64,000 nt of DNA from an uncultured Myxococcales bacterium (GTDB taxonomy: Bacteria > Myxococcota > Myxococcia > Myxococcales > Myxococcaceae): positions 248,001 through 312,000 of the forward strand of contig CALJKW010000076.1 of NCBI GenBank assembly GCA_937980205.1. Reading direction: 5' to 3'. Shown in pieces: positions 42,414-50,433 of the stretch (position 1 is its first letter; each line of letters starts with the position of its first letter). The translations under genes and the position numbers were made by a program. The notes below the pieces were generated by a model. It ran no database searches and was not told the origin of the DNA. It saw only the letters and a list, made by a program, of their open reading frames with translations.

Positions 42414-43343
42414 ATGATCGCCCTGCTCATTGCCCTCTCGCTGACCGCCGCGCCCGCGAAGTCGAAGCCGAAGCCGAAGCCCGAGCCGGCGCCTGCCGCC
42501 GCGACTGACCCGACCACCAAGGCCAGGCAGCTCTTCACGCGCGGGCAGACGCTGTACGGCCAGGCGCGCTACTCGGACGCGATCGCCGCGTTCGAGGAGG
42601 CGTACGTGCTCAAGCCGCACCCGGTCATCTTGTTCAACGTCGGCAAGTGCTGGGAGCAGCTCGGCGAGACCGCCAAGGCGCTGCGCTCGTATCGCGACTA
42701 CCTGCGGCTCTTGCCCGACGCGACCGACAAGGACACCGTCTCCGACGCGATCGCGAACCTCGAGCGGCGGCTGAAGGAGAAGGGCGTTCAGCAGTTGATG
42801 GTGTTCGCCGAGCCGGCCGACGCGAAGATCGAGGTGGACGGCAAGGCGCTCGGCAGCTCTCCGGCTTCGGTCGAGCTCACCGCCGGCAACCACATGCTGA
42901 CCGTGAGGAAGGACGGCTTCGAGCCCGTCGAGCGGGCGTTCGTGATGTCGACGCAGCGCGCGACCGAGATGACCATCACGCTGAGGCCGGTGACGGAGAA
43001 GAAGGAGGAGCCCGTCGCGACGGCTTCGGCTCCTGCCGCGGCGGTCGAGACGAAGCCGGTGGAGACCGTCACCGCGCAGCCGCAGCCGCGGCGAGGGCGC
43101 GTGTTCACGTGGATCGCAGCCGGGCTCGCCGTCGTCGGCGTCGGCTCGGGCGCCACGTTCGGGTACCTGACGTCGAACACCGCGCGCCAATTCGGCATGG
43201 TCGACGACACGCGCACGCGCATGCAGGCCGATCTGTTGTCCTCGCAGGCGTCGACCTACGCGCTCGTCGCGAACATCTCGTGGGGAGTCGCTGGCGCGGC
43301 CGCCGTCGTCGCGGTGCTGCTGTTCTTCCTCGAGGGGCGCTGA
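42414..43343 (+). CDS. TPR/PEGA-domain exported membrane protein
   Basis: 309 residues. Signal peptide and Lys/Pro/Ala-rich linker, TPR-like helices (about 35-115: ARQLFTRGQTLYGQARYSDAIAAFEEAYVLKPHPVILFNVGKC in part), a PEGA-type beta domain (about 122-195: VFAEPADAKIEVDGKALGSSPASVELTAGNH in part) and two C-terminal hydrophobic helices. This architecture is common in myxobacterial envelope proteins of unknown function. It lies 9 nt after the disintegrin-like lipoprotein and is probably co-transcribed. A short GTCGGA/TCCGAC hairpin starts directly after the stop. Confidence 0.78.
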   Translation: MIALLIALSLTAAPAKSKPKPKPEPAPAAATDPTTKARQLFTRGQTLYGQARYSDAIAAFEEAYVLKPHPVILFNVGKCWEQLGETAKALRSYRDYLRLLPDATDKDTVSDAIANLERRLKEKGVQQLMVFAEPADAKIEVDGKALGSSPASVELTAGNHMLTVRKDGFEPVERAFVMSTQRATEMTITLRPVTEKKEEPVATASAPAAAVETKPVETVTAQPQPRRGRVFTWIAAGLAVVGVGSGATFGYLTSNTARQFGMVDDTRTRMQADLLSSQASTYALVANISWGVAGAAAVVAVLLFFLEGR

Positions 43344-43371
43344 GTCGGATCGGCCTGCGCGAGTGTCCGAC
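43344..43371 (+). terminator. Hairpin after the TPR/PEGA gene
   Basis: GTCGGA (43344-43349) and TCCGAC (43366-43371) can pair directly after the stop codon around a 16-nt loop, with no U-tract. It is a weak candidate transcript end between convergent genes. Confidence 0.3.
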
Positions 43372-43455
43372 GCACAACCTCGCCAGGCGCGTCAGCATTG
43401 AGCGCGTTCGGCGACGGCCGAGTGAGCGCCGCGGACGGCTTCGCGCGCCGCGCGG

Positions 43456-43476
43456 CGAGATGAGGTTCTCGTCTCG
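43456..43476. repeat. Short hairpin in the 43344-43542 intergenic region
   Basis: CGAGATGAG and CTCGTCTCG pair over 9 bp (one G-U) around a GTT loop. The rest of this 199-nt intergenic region shows no gene or recognised site. Confidence 0.35.
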
Positions 43477-43542
43477 ACGGGGCATCGGTCAGGTGACACC
43501 GCCGCCGCGAACACGGTGGGGGTGGCGCGGCCGGCGGCGGGC

Positions 43543-43998
43543 TCAGTCGACGGCGAGCGTGACCTCGTACGGCGGAATCGGCTGCGCCTCGTACCAATCC
43601 GTCGGCGTCGGCGAGTGCTTCGTGATGCTCAGCCTGCCGAGCACCACGTCGCCGCTGCGGACCTCGACCTCACCGATGAACGCCTCCTCGGTTCCGCCGG
43701 CGCTCACGCGCGAGCCGTCGCGCATCACGAGGTCGACCCAGCGCCCGCGCGCGCCGCAGTCCCAGGCGCTCAGCCACACATCCGCCTTCTCGCGCTCGAC
43801 GAGCCCGCGCGTCGCGAAGGAGTAGCCGAGGGCGCTGTCCCCGTCGCGCGTCTCCAGGCGCAGCGTTGCGGACAGCGGGCTGTGCGTCTCGACGTGCGCG
43901 ACCGCTTCGGCCTCGACGCTGCGCGTGCTGCGGCGCGAGTCGGCCTCGAGGGGACCACCACAAGCTGCGAGCGCAACCAACGGGAGGAAGCGGTTCAT
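43543..43998 (-). CDS. Lipoprotein, unknown function
   Basis: 151 residues with signal peptide and lipobox ALAAC (Cys13). The mature part is predicted mostly beta (SATLRLETRDGDSALGYSF, then VLGRLSITKH) with no recognised motif. ATG 43998 is chosen for the signal peptide. It is a single gene between the convergent TPR/PEGA gene and the amine oxidase downstream end. Confidence 0.65.
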   Translation of the reverse strand: MNRFLPLVALAACGGPLEADSRRSTRSVEAEAVAHVETHSPLSATLRLETRDGDSALGYSFATRGLVEREKADVWLSAWDCGARGRWVDLVMRDGSRVSAGGTEEAFIGEVEVRSGDVVLGRLSITKHSPTPTDWYEAQPIPPYEVTLAVD

Positions 43999-44109
43999 GC
44001 CGAGGCCGTATGCCGGGGCGGCGAAAAAAGGACGAACCGGGCACTCGACGGCCCCCTGGGGAAGTTCACCCTCACCCGTGGGGGCGGGTTTCCACACCTC
44101 TTCGCCAAC

Positions 44110-45291
44110 CTACGCGGCGCGACGCCGTCCGGCCGCCCGCTCGGCGAGCAGCTGCTCGGCCGCCCGCGCCCCGCTGTGCATGGCGCCGTGCACGGTGCCC
44201 GCGTAGGGGTCGGTCGCCTCGCCGGCGAAGTACAGCGTGTGCTCGAGGGGGTCGCCGAGATGCGCAAAGGTGTCTGTCTGTCCGACCGGCACGACGCAGT
44301 AGGCCCCGCGCGCCCACTCGTCCTTCGACCAGTCGACGGCATCGGCGCCGTCGAGCCAGCGCTCGGGCCGCGGGACCTTCAACCCACGCGACACCGTTCG
44401 AAGCGCTGCCTCGACCGGGTCCCCCACGACGGGCGTCGCGGTCCAGCACACCAGCGTCTGCACGTCGAACGGCTTCATCCTCCACATCGCGGTGAAGGGC
44501 AGGTGAGGCGTGTGCACGAACGTGAAGTCGCGCTTCGCCCACGGCGCGTCGCCGCGGAAGCGCAGCAGCACCTTCACCACGTTGCCCTGCTCGAGCTTGC
44601 GCCACCGCGGAGGAATCGCGGGCACGAACTGGAGCCGCGCATACAGCGGCAGCGGCACGGTCACCACGACCGCTGCGGCGCGCTCACCGTCCACGTGCAC
44701 CGCGCCGGGCCGCCAGCGAATCTGCCGCACCGGAGTCGACATGCGCACGTCGAGCCCGCGCGCCAGCTTCTCGACGAGCGAGTCGTAGCCGGGCAGCACA
44801 CGGTACAGCTCGTCGCCGAGCTCCGCCGACAGGCGGCTCATGTCACCGATCGCCACCGCGCTCGCGCGCTCGGGGTCGCACGCGAAGAAGCCCTGTGCGT
44901 AGCTCCGCGCGACCTCGCGCAAGAGCGGCTTGCCGTGCACGCGGCGCCGCAGGAACCGCGCGATCGGCTGGTCGGGCGCTGACGGCTCGGCCATCAGCTC
45001 CATCGCCGACTCCGTCACCTGGGTGCCGTCGACGAGGCGGCCGCGCCAGTGAACGAGGTGCTTGCCGTCGCAGTCGGCGAACCGCAGCCGCTCGCGCGCG
45101 ATGAGCGGGTGCATGCCGTGCAGGAACTCGGCGCCGAGCTCGAGCGGTGGATGCCCCGCGTACCGCAGCGTGTGAATGCGACCGCCGAGGCGATTGCGGG
45201 CTTCGAGCACGAGCACCCGCAACCCCGCCCGCTGCAGCTCCCGGGCGGCCGTGAGGCCCGCAGCGCCGGCGCCGACGACGATGACGTCCAT
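44110..45291 (-). CDS. Flavin-containing amine oxidase
   Basis: 393-residue FAD enzyme of the monoamine/polyamine oxidase family. Start MDVIVVGAGAAGLTAARELQ with the GxGxxG motif, then LEARNRLGGRIHT, a substrate domain, VVVTVPLPLY, and the C-terminal FAD motif YFAGEATDPYAGTVHGAMHSGARAAEQLL. It oxidises an amine to an imine with release of H2O2. ATG 45291 is chosen for the flavin motif; the frame is open further upstream but gives an Arg/Ser-rich extension. A 319-nt structured intergenic region lies upstream, including a GC hairpin 15 nt before the start. Confidence 0.9.
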   Translation of the reverse strand: MDVIVVGAGAAGLTAARELQRAGLRVLVLEARNRLGGRIHTLRYAGHPPLELGAEFLHGMHPLIARERLRFADCDGKHLVHWRGRLVDGTQVTESAMELMAEPSAPDQPIARFLRRRVHGKPLLREVARSYAQGFFACDPERASAVAIGDMSRLSAELGDELYRVLPGYDSLVEKLARGLDVRMSTPVRQIRWRPGAVHVDGERAAAVVVTVPLPLYARLQFVPAIPPRWRKLEQGNVVKVLLRFRGDAPWAKRDFTFVHTPHLPFTAMWRMKPFDVQTLVCWTATPVVGDPVEAALRTVSRGLKVPRPERWLDGADAVDWSKDEWARGAYCVVPVGQTDTFAHLGDPLEHTLYFAGEATDPYAGTVHGAMHSGARAAEQLLAERAAGRRRAA

Positions 45292-45305
45292 GAACAGTTC
45301 AATAA

Positions 45306-45336
45306 CGGGCTCGCGCCCCATCCACCGGGGCGCCCG
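45306..45336 (-). promoter_or_regulatory. 5' leader hairpin of the amine oxidase gene
   Basis: CGCCCC (45314-45319) pairs with GGGGCG (45327-45332), extended by CGGGC/CCCG flanks, giving a stable GC stem ending 15 nt upstream of the amine oxidase ATG on the minus strand. It may affect translation of that gene. Confidence 0.35.
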
Positions 45337-45442
45337 AGTGCTGGGGCCTTGTCCTTTGCTTACGGTCTCCACGCCAAGAGACGGCGCGGAACGCACGCGA
45401 CCTCTCCCTCGAGAGAGAGAGACGCCTCGGGCCATCGCTAAG

Positions 45443-45478
45443 CGCCGGTCGCCCGGCGGTCGCTACCTTAGGACCGTT
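45443..45478 (-). ncRNA. Possible structured RNA containing the conserved I-CeuI/23S rRNA core
   Basis: On the minus strand the bases AACGGTCCTAAGGTAGCGA (45478-45460) are identical to 19 nt of the near-universal 23S rRNA segment after helix 69, the centre of the I-CeuI homing site. They are followed by a perfect 6-bp hairpin CGCCGG-GCGA-CCGGCG with a GNRA-class tetraloop (45458-45443). The flanks are not rRNA-like, so this is not a truncated rRNA gene. Whether it is transcribed or functional is unknown. Confidence 0.35.
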
Positions 45479-45610
45479 GTTTCGGTGTGCGTGTTGGGCC
45501 GGAGCGGCCGGGCACCCCGGTGCATGGGGCGAGCCTCGAAGACCTGTGCATCAGACCGGCATGACGCGCGGCCTGACGAGCCGTGGGGGCGGCGGCTGAC
45601 CGCAGCAGCG

Positions 45611-46735
45611 CTACTTCCCGCTCAGCAGCGCCACCAGCTCGGCTCCGTACAGCTTCGCCCGCTTCGCCCCGAACCACGGCAGCGCCTCGAGCCCCTCGAG
45701 CGTCACCGGCCCCATACCGGCGACGTCATCGACGAGCAGGTTCGACAGCACCACGCTCGGAGTCACCTTCCGCTGCGCCGCCTTCTCCGCCCGCCAGCTC
45801 TTGAGCACGTCGACGCGCTTGCGCGCCTGCGGATCCTTCTTCGCGGACTCGGCGCTCTTCGGCAGCTCGCCGCGCGCCTGCTTCTCCTGCAGCTCGGCGA
45901 TGAGCTCGAGCACCTCTTCGCCGTGCTCGCGCGCCCACGGGCCGCGAACGCCCTCGCGCCGCGCGAGCTCCTTGAGGTCCTTCGGAGGCCGCGACGCGAT
46001 CGCGCCGACCGCCATGTTCGACAGCATGCGGCCCATCGGCACGTTCGCCTGCTCGGCCCACACCAGGCGCTTCTGGTGCAGCGCGTCGGCGATCGCCTCG
46101 GCGAGCTGAATCTGCGCGTGCGACAAGCCGCCCTTCGGCACCTTCGGCCGGCTCTCGTGGCCCATGTCGGGCCGCTCGGCCGCCTCGTCCGCCATGCGCG
46201 CGCAGTCGAGCTCGACCTCCTCGAGAATGTCCGCCGTCGCGCACGCGGCCTTCACCTGCCGGCCGATCTCCACCAGGTACTTCACGTCGTCCGTGATGTA
46301 CGCGCGCATCGAGTCGGGCAGCGGGCGAATCGAGAAGTCCGACTGCTGGTGCTCTTTGAGCAGCTTCACGCCGAGCCGCTCGAGCACCAGATCCGCGAGC
46401 CCGACCTTCGGCCAGCCGAGCAGCGTCGCCGCGCGGTGGGTGTCGAACAGGCCCTTCACGCGCACTCCCGCGCTGGCGAGGTACTGCAGGTCTCCGCCCG
46501 CGGCGTGGAAGTACTTCGTCTTCGCCGCATCTGCGAAGAAGCCGGCCAGCTCGGCCACCGCGACGCCCGGCTGCAGCGTGTCGAGCAGCCACACGTCTTT
46601 CTCCGTGCCCAGCTGCACGAAACACAGCCGCGCACGAAACGCGTGCATGGCATCGGCTTCGACGTCGACGGCGACCTCGCTCAGTGGCGCGAGGGCCGCG
46701 GCCACCCTCCGTACTCCTTCGGCATCCGTGATCAC
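45611..46735 (-). CDS. rnd: Ribonuclease D-like 3'-5' exonuclease
   Basis: About 374 residues. DEDD exonuclease domain with AVDVEADAMHAF (D-x-E), HAAGGDLQYL, and TDDVKYLVEIGRQV, followed by HRDC-like helical domains in the C-terminal half (LVWAEQANVPMGRMLSNMAVGAIA and the GLEALPWFGAKR region). RNase D trims tRNA 3' ends and other stable RNAs. The start is uncertain: GTG 46735 (VITDAEGVRRV) aligns with the family N-terminus, while the frame remains open further. It is divergent from ttcA by 64 nt, so two RNA-processing genes share a control region. Confidence 0.85.
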   Translation of the reverse strand: MITDAEGVRRVAAALAPLSEVAVDVEADAMHAFRARLCFVQLGTEKDVWLLDTLQPGVAVAELAGFFADAAKTKYFHAAGGDLQYLASAGVRVKGLFDTHRAATLLGWPKVGLADLVLERLGVKLLKEHQQSDFSIRPLPDSMRAYITDDVKYLVEIGRQVKAACATADILEEVELDCARMADEAAERPDMGHESRPKVPKGGLSHAQIQLAEAIADALHQKRLVWAEQANVPMGRMLSNMAVGAIASRPPKDLKELARREGVRGPWAREHGEEVLELIAELQEKQARGELPKSAESAKKDPQARKRVDVLKSWRAEKAAQRKVTPSVVLSNLLVDDVAGMGPVTLEGLEALPWFGAKRAKLYGAELVALLSGK

Positions 46736-46799
46736 TGAAGTCGGAACATAACAGCCGAACCCTTGCCAAGAGCCCCTCGCTCGTGTCACTTGCGCTTCG

Positions 46800-47582
46800 A
46801 TGAGCGACGTCGCGCGATTCGAGAAAGACCTGCTCGGCCATGCCGGCCGCGCCGTCGCCGACTTCGGCCTCATCGACGACGGAGACCGCATCATGGTCGC
46901 CGTCTCCGGCGGCAAAGACTCCTACACGATGCTCCACGTGCTCCGGCAGCTGCAGCGCCGGGCGCCCATCGAGTTCTCGCTGATCGCCGTCAACCTCGAC
47001 CAGGGGCACCCCAACTACCCGGGCGAGCGCCTGCGCTCGTGGCTGGAAGAGAACGGCTACGAGCACAAGATGCTCAAAGAGGACACGTACTCCATCGTCC
47101 TCGAGAAGCTCGAGCCGGGCGTCACGCAGTGCAGCCTCTGCAGCCGCCTGCGCCGTGGAGTCCTCTACAACGCGGCCGTGAGCCTGGGCTGCAACAAGAT
47201 CGCGCTCGGCCACCACCGCGACGATCTCATTCACACGCTCCTGCTCAACCAGCTCTTCGCGGGCACCACGGCGACGATGCCCCCGAAGCTGCGCTCGAAC
47301 GACGGACGCAACACGGTCATCCGCCCCCTCGCGTACGCGCCCGAGTCGCTCATCGAGAAGTTCGCCGCCGAGATGAAGTTCCCCATCATCCCCTGCGATC
47401 TCTGTGGCTCGCAGGAGAACCTCCAGCGCAAGCGCGTGAAGAAGCTCGTCGACGAGCTCGAGAAAGAGCACCCGTTCGTTCGCGCGAGCCTCATGAAGGC
47501 GATGGGCAACCTGCACACCAGCCACCTGCTCGACACCCGCTTCTGGGAAGAGGCGAAAGAGGGAATTCACCATGCCGCGTGA
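46800..47582 (+). CDS. ttcA: tRNA 2-thiocytidine(32) synthetase TtcA
   Basis: 260 residues. PP-loop SGGKDS at about 36-41, VNLDQGHPNYP, first CxxC in TQCSLCSRLRRG, second CxxC in IPCDLCGSQENLQRKRVK, and LGHHRDDLIHTLLLNQLF, all hallmarks of TtcA. The enzyme uses ATP and a 4Fe-4S cluster held by the cysteines to thiolate C32 of certain tRNAs. ATG 46800 is the natural start. Its 3' end overlaps the TerB-like gene by 11 nt, placing it first in a three-gene operon with the TerB-like and PhnD-like genes. Confidence 0.93.
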   Translation: MSDVARFEKDLLGHAGRAVADFGLIDDGDRIMVAVSGGKDSYTMLHVLRQLQRRAPIEFSLIAVNLDQGHPNYPGERLRSWLEENGYEHKMLKEDTYSIVLEKLEPGVTQCSLCSRLRRGVLYNAAVSLGCNKIALGHHRDDLIHTLLLNQLFAGTTATMPPKLRSNDGRNTVIRPLAYAPESLIEKFAAEMKFPIIPCDLCGSQENLQRKRVKKLVDELEKEHPFVRASLMKAMGNLHTSHLLDTRFWEEAKEGIHHAA

Positions 47583-48393
47583 TGTCGCCATTGCCGCCCG
47601 CAAGAACCGCAACGCCGCGCTGGTCGAGGCGATGGTGATGGCCGCGGTCGCGGACGGCTCCATCGCCCAGCGCGAGATGGAGGCGCTCATTCGCCGCGTC
47701 GTCGAGCGCCCCGAGTTCGAGGGCACCAAGGCCGAAGAGCTCAACGCGCTCATCGAGGGCTCGGCGAAGAAGCTGTCGCAGGCGAAGAACCTCGAAGACG
47801 TGCTCAAGTCGCTGCGCGAGCGGCTGCCGGATCACCGCAACCGCCTGCTCGCGTTCGGCCTCGCCGCCGCCGTCGCGCTCGCCGACCGCCGCGCCAGCCG
47901 CGAAGAGCTCGGCCTGCTCAAGACCTTCCAGATGGCCCTCGGCATCTCCGAGCAGGAGGTGCAGGACATCTTCACCGCCATCGAGTCGGGCCAGCCGCTC
48001 AACGAGATTCTCGGCGAGCCGAAAGAGCGCCTCTACGCCGAGGTCATGGTCCTCGTCTCGGTCGTCGACGGGAAGGTGAGCGCGAAAGAGGCGAGCGCCA
48101 TCGTCGAAGCGCTGGCCGGCGACCCCGTCTTCCGCGACCTCTCGATGGATCGCGCGCAGCTGTTCGTCCGCGACGCGATGCAGGCGCTGTCCGACGACGG
48201 CATGGCGAAGCGGCTCGTGGTCATGGCGCACAGCCTCACCACGCACGCGCAGCGCCTGAAGGCGTACGCGCTCGCCGCGAAGGTGGCGAAGGCCGGCGGC
48301 AACCGGCCCGCCGAGCTGCACGTGCTCGACCTCTTGCAGGCGACGTTCGGCCTCGCCGACGACGAGGTCAACCGCATCAAACAGGACGTCTGA
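47572..48393 (+). CDS. TerB-like helical protein, duplicated domain
   Basis: 273 residues made of two TerB-like alpha-helical units (about 12-140 and 150-272). Typical acidic turns are visible (AAVADGSIAQREMEAL, ALADRRASREELGLL, VSVVDGKVSAKEASAI). TerB domains bind divalent metal and are found in stress and membrane-associated proteins. No signal peptide. It overlaps ttcA by 11 nt and the next gene by 1 nt (TGATG), so the three are translationally linked. Function unknown. Confidence 0.72.
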   Translation: MPRDVAIAARKNRNAALVEAMVMAAVADGSIAQREMEALIRRVVERPEFEGTKAEELNALIEGSAKKLSQAKNLEDVLKSLRERLPDHRNRLLAFGLAAAVALADRRASREELGLLKTFQMALGISEQEVQDIFTAIESGQPLNEILGEPKERLYAEVMVLVSVVDGKVSAKEASAIVEALAGDPVFRDLSMDRAQLFVRDAMQALSDDGMAKRLVVMAHSLTTHAQRLKAYALAAKVAKAGGNRPAELHVLDLLQATFGLADDEVNRIKQDV

Positions 48394-49199
48394 TGGCCCG
48401 CCCCGTCCGCGACTACGTGCGCTTCGCTCTGCCGCCGTCGCTCGGCGAGAGCGAGCTGCGCGCGCGCGCCGGGAAGCTCGAGACGTATTTCCAGGCGGGC
48501 CTCAACAAGCGCACCGAGGTCGTCATCGCGGCCTCCTACGAGGCGCTCGCGAAGGACCTGCTGTCGGGCAAGGTCGACGCCGCGTGGGCTCCGCCGTTCG
48601 TGTGCGCGCGCATCGAGGCGATGGGCGTGCGCGTGCTCGTGCGCGGCGTTCGCGGCGGGGCGTCGTCGTACCGGGCCGCGCTGGTGTGCCGCGCGAAGGC
48701 TCCGCTGACGCTCGAGACGCTGAACGGCCGCACCGCCGTGTGGACGGACCGCGACTCCGTCGGCGGCTACCTGCTGCCGATGGCGATGCTGCGCGGCCGC
48801 GGCATGGACCCGAACAAGATCTTCGCGAAGCAGGACTTCGCGGGCTCGTACAAGGCCGCCCTCGAGGCCGTGCTCTCCGAGAGCGGAGACCTCACCAGCG
48901 TCTTCGCCTCCGCCAGCAAGGCCGGCGGCGACACGACCGGCATCTCCGAGCTGTTGCCCGGCCGAGAGAGAGAGCTGCACGTCATCGCCTTCACCGAGGA
49001 ATCTCCGAACGACGGCGTCGCGGTCTCGATGAGCGTGCCGCCCCAGCTGGTGCTGGACCTCGAGAAGCTGCTGCTCGGGCTGCACGAGGGCGCCGCCGGG
49101 GCCGAGATTCTCAAAGAGACGTTCCACGCCGAGAAGTTCGAGGTCGCCCAGCGCATGGGCTACCGCGCGCTGTACCGCGTGGCGCTGGCGTCGCTGTAG
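48393..49199 (+). CDS. PhnD-like substrate-binding protein without signal peptide
   Basis: 268 residues of the phosphate/phosphonate ABC-transporter binding protein (PhnD) fold. Recognisable parts are VVIAASYEALAKDLLSGKVDAAWAPPFV in part, LNGRTAVWTDRDSVGGYLLP, and DFAGSYKAALEAVLSESGDLT. It lacks any signal peptide or lipobox and starts right at the TGATG junction with the TerB-like gene. No permease or ATPase follows. It is therefore probably cytoplasmic and may act as a ligand sensor instead of a transporter component. Confidence 0.75.
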   Translation: MARPVRDYVRFALPPSLGESELRARAGKLETYFQAGLNKRTEVVIAASYEALAKDLLSGKVDAAWAPPFVCARIEAMGVRVLVRGVRGGASSYRAALVCRAKAPLTLETLNGRTAVWTDRDSVGGYLLPMAMLRGRGMDPNKIFAKQDFAGSYKAALEAVLSESGDLTSVFASASKAGGDTTGISELLPGRERELHVIAFTEESPNDGVAVSMSVPPQLVLDLEKLLLGLHEGAAGAEILKETFHAEKFEVAQRMGYRALYRVALASL

Positions 49200-49204
49200 C
49201 CAGC

Positions 49205-49633
49205 TCAGGTCCCGAAGGCCACCAGGTAGACGAACGTCTTCGGGCCGACCTTCCACAGCTGCCCGCTGCGGTGCAGGTGGTCGTCGACGAAGCCGTCGAG
49301 CTCGACCGCGCTCTCCGGCTTCACCGGAGCATCGTTCGGCGCGTGCGCGGGGCCGGCCTTCGTCAGCCCGTGGCCCGCGAGGAAGCCGTCGACGTCGCTC
49401 ACCTCGAAGATGAGCTCGAAGTACGGGTCTTGAAAGCCCTGCTCGCGGTAGTGGAAGTCGGTCGCCTTCGTCTTCAGGTGGAACTGCGCGGGCGCCTGGT
49501 GCAGCACGGTCCACTGGCCGTCGCCGCCGAGGCCGCGCGCGACGAAGGCCAGCGCCGCCACTCCGACGCCGCACAGCCCGAGCAGTACCGCGGCGAAGAT
49601 GCCGACCCAGAGCGCGACGCGACGGCGGTCCAC
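49205..49633 (-). CDS. Single-pass membrane protein, unknown function
   Basis: 142 residues. One hydrophobic N-terminal helix (about 8-33) is followed by a mixed alpha/beta extracytoplasmic domain (TVLHQAPAQFHLKTKATDFHY, then DPYFELIFEVSDVDGFL). No family recognised. The start codon is GTG 49633. It is divergent from the zinc-ribbon response regulator with only 22 nt between starts, so the two probably share overlapping promoters. Confidence 0.65.
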   Translation of the reverse strand: MDRRRVALWVGIFAAVLLGLCGVGVAALAFVARGLGGDGQWTVLHQAPAQFHLKTKATDFHYREQGFQDPYFELIFEVSDVDGFLAGHGLTKAGPAHAPNDAPVKPESAVELDGFVDDHLHRSGQLWKVGPKTFVYLVAFGT

Positions 49634-49655
49634 CCGCTCGTCTTACTGCACTACG

Positions 49656-50201
49656 ATGGGCGCGATGGCTGCGTACTGCCCCGCGTGCGCGGAGGACATT
49701 GCTCCGGTGCCCGAGCCGAGCGGCCGCGCCTCGTGTCCCAAGTGCGGCCTCGTCCTCGTTCAGGAGCCCGCCAGCGCGCCCGACCTCTTCAACACCGTCC
49801 TCGTCGGCGAAGACAGCAAGCTCATGCGCGAGCTGTTGAAGGACGGCCTCGTGGCCGAGGGCCTCGCGACCCACGTCTACGGCGCCGAAGACGGGCAGGC
49901 GTTCATCGAGCTGTACTCCGACCACCTCTTCCGCGACCGCCCCGTCGAGCTGGTCATCCTCGATCTCGAGATGCCGGTGCTCGGTGGGGCGCCGACCGCC
50001 GTCGCGATGCGCGGCATGGAGCGCGGCTGCGCCGCGAGGTCTCCCGTCATCATCTTCTTCACCGGCCACCCGCTCACCGACGACCTGCGGCGGCTGATGA
50101 AGCTGTGCAAGCCGGCGCACTACCTGAACAAGGGCGCCGACGCGTCGCCGCCGCGCATCATCAAGCGGCTGCGCGAGGTGATGCGGGCGCTGAAGATGTA
50201 G
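49656..50201 (+). CDS. Zinc-ribbon plus response-regulator receiver protein
   Basis: 181 residues. An N-terminal zinc ribbon (CPACAED, then CPKCG, about 6-32) precedes a CheY-like receiver domain (about 45-175) with an acidic pocket in VLVGEDSKLM, phospho-acceptor Asp in LVILDLEMPVLGG, Thr in IIFFTGHP and Lys in HYLNKGADA. There is no DNA-binding or enzymatic output domain. It is probably a stand-alone phospho-signalling protein, and the zinc ribbon may contact a partner or nucleic acid. ATG 49656 and 49665 are both possible. The cognate kinase is not in the window. Confidence 0.8.
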   Translation: MGAMAAYCPACAEDIAPVPEPSGRASCPKCGLVLVQEPASAPDLFNTVLVGEDSKLMRELLKDGLVAEGLATHVYGAEDGQAFIELYSDHLFRDRPVELVILDLEMPVLGGAPTAVAMRGMERGCAARSPVIIFFTGHPLTDDLRRLMKLCKPAHYLNKGADASPPRIIKRLREVMRALKM

Positions 50202-50247
50202 GCCCTCGCCCAGCGGGCCCGCTCTCTGCGCGTCGCTTTCCAAGCGC

Positions 50248-50433
50248 TCAAGCGCCGCGGAAGCGCTCGCACGCGCGCCGCTCGACGGGAATGCCCGCCG
50301 CCTCACAGTGGCAGTCGGCCCCCGCACCGCCGCACGAGCCGCGCAGGCGGCGCCCGCGCACGATGACGCCCACCGCCATCGCCAGCATCGCGAGGGCGAC
50401 GACGACCACGGTGATGAGCAGGACGGCGATCAT
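50248..50433 (-). CDS. nqrM: Na+-NQR maturation factor NqrM
   Basis: 61 residues. One transmembrane helix (about 3-25) is followed by the conserved RGSCGGAGADCHCEAAG motif. This fits NqrM (DUF539), a small Cys-bearing membrane protein needed to assemble the Na+-translocating NADH:quinone reductase, probably by delivering iron to the membrane-embedded cluster between NqrD and NqrE. Its ATG overlaps the apbE stop by 4 nt (50430-50433), so it is the last gene of the nqr operon. It is convergent with the response regulator. Confidence 0.85.
   Translation of the reverse strand: MIAVLLITVVVVALAMLAMAVGVIVRGRRLRGSCGGAGADCHCEAAGIPVERRACERFRGA

Larger units (their letters stand above)
45292..45610. 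other. Structured intergenic region between amine oxidase and RNase D genes
   Basis: 319 nt with several hairpins and no convincing gene. It includes a hairpin (45306-45336) close to the amine oxidase start, an alternating CTCTC/GAGAG palindrome near 45402-45421, a hairpin with GNRA-type loop (45443-45458) next to a 19-nt match to 23S rRNA (45460-45478), and small GC stems at about 45497-45523. On the minus strand this would be a leader or an independent small RNA between two minus-strand genes. Confidence 0.5.

Noticed and set aside
44110..45435. Longer amine oxidase starting 48 codons upstream
   Set aside because: The extension is Arg/Ser-rich, lies over palindromes, and precedes the flavin motif that normally begins the family.
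45421..45610. Truncated 23S rRNA gene
   Set aside because: Identity to 23S rRNA is limited to 19 nt and the flanks diverge at once, so it is not a partial rRNA operon.
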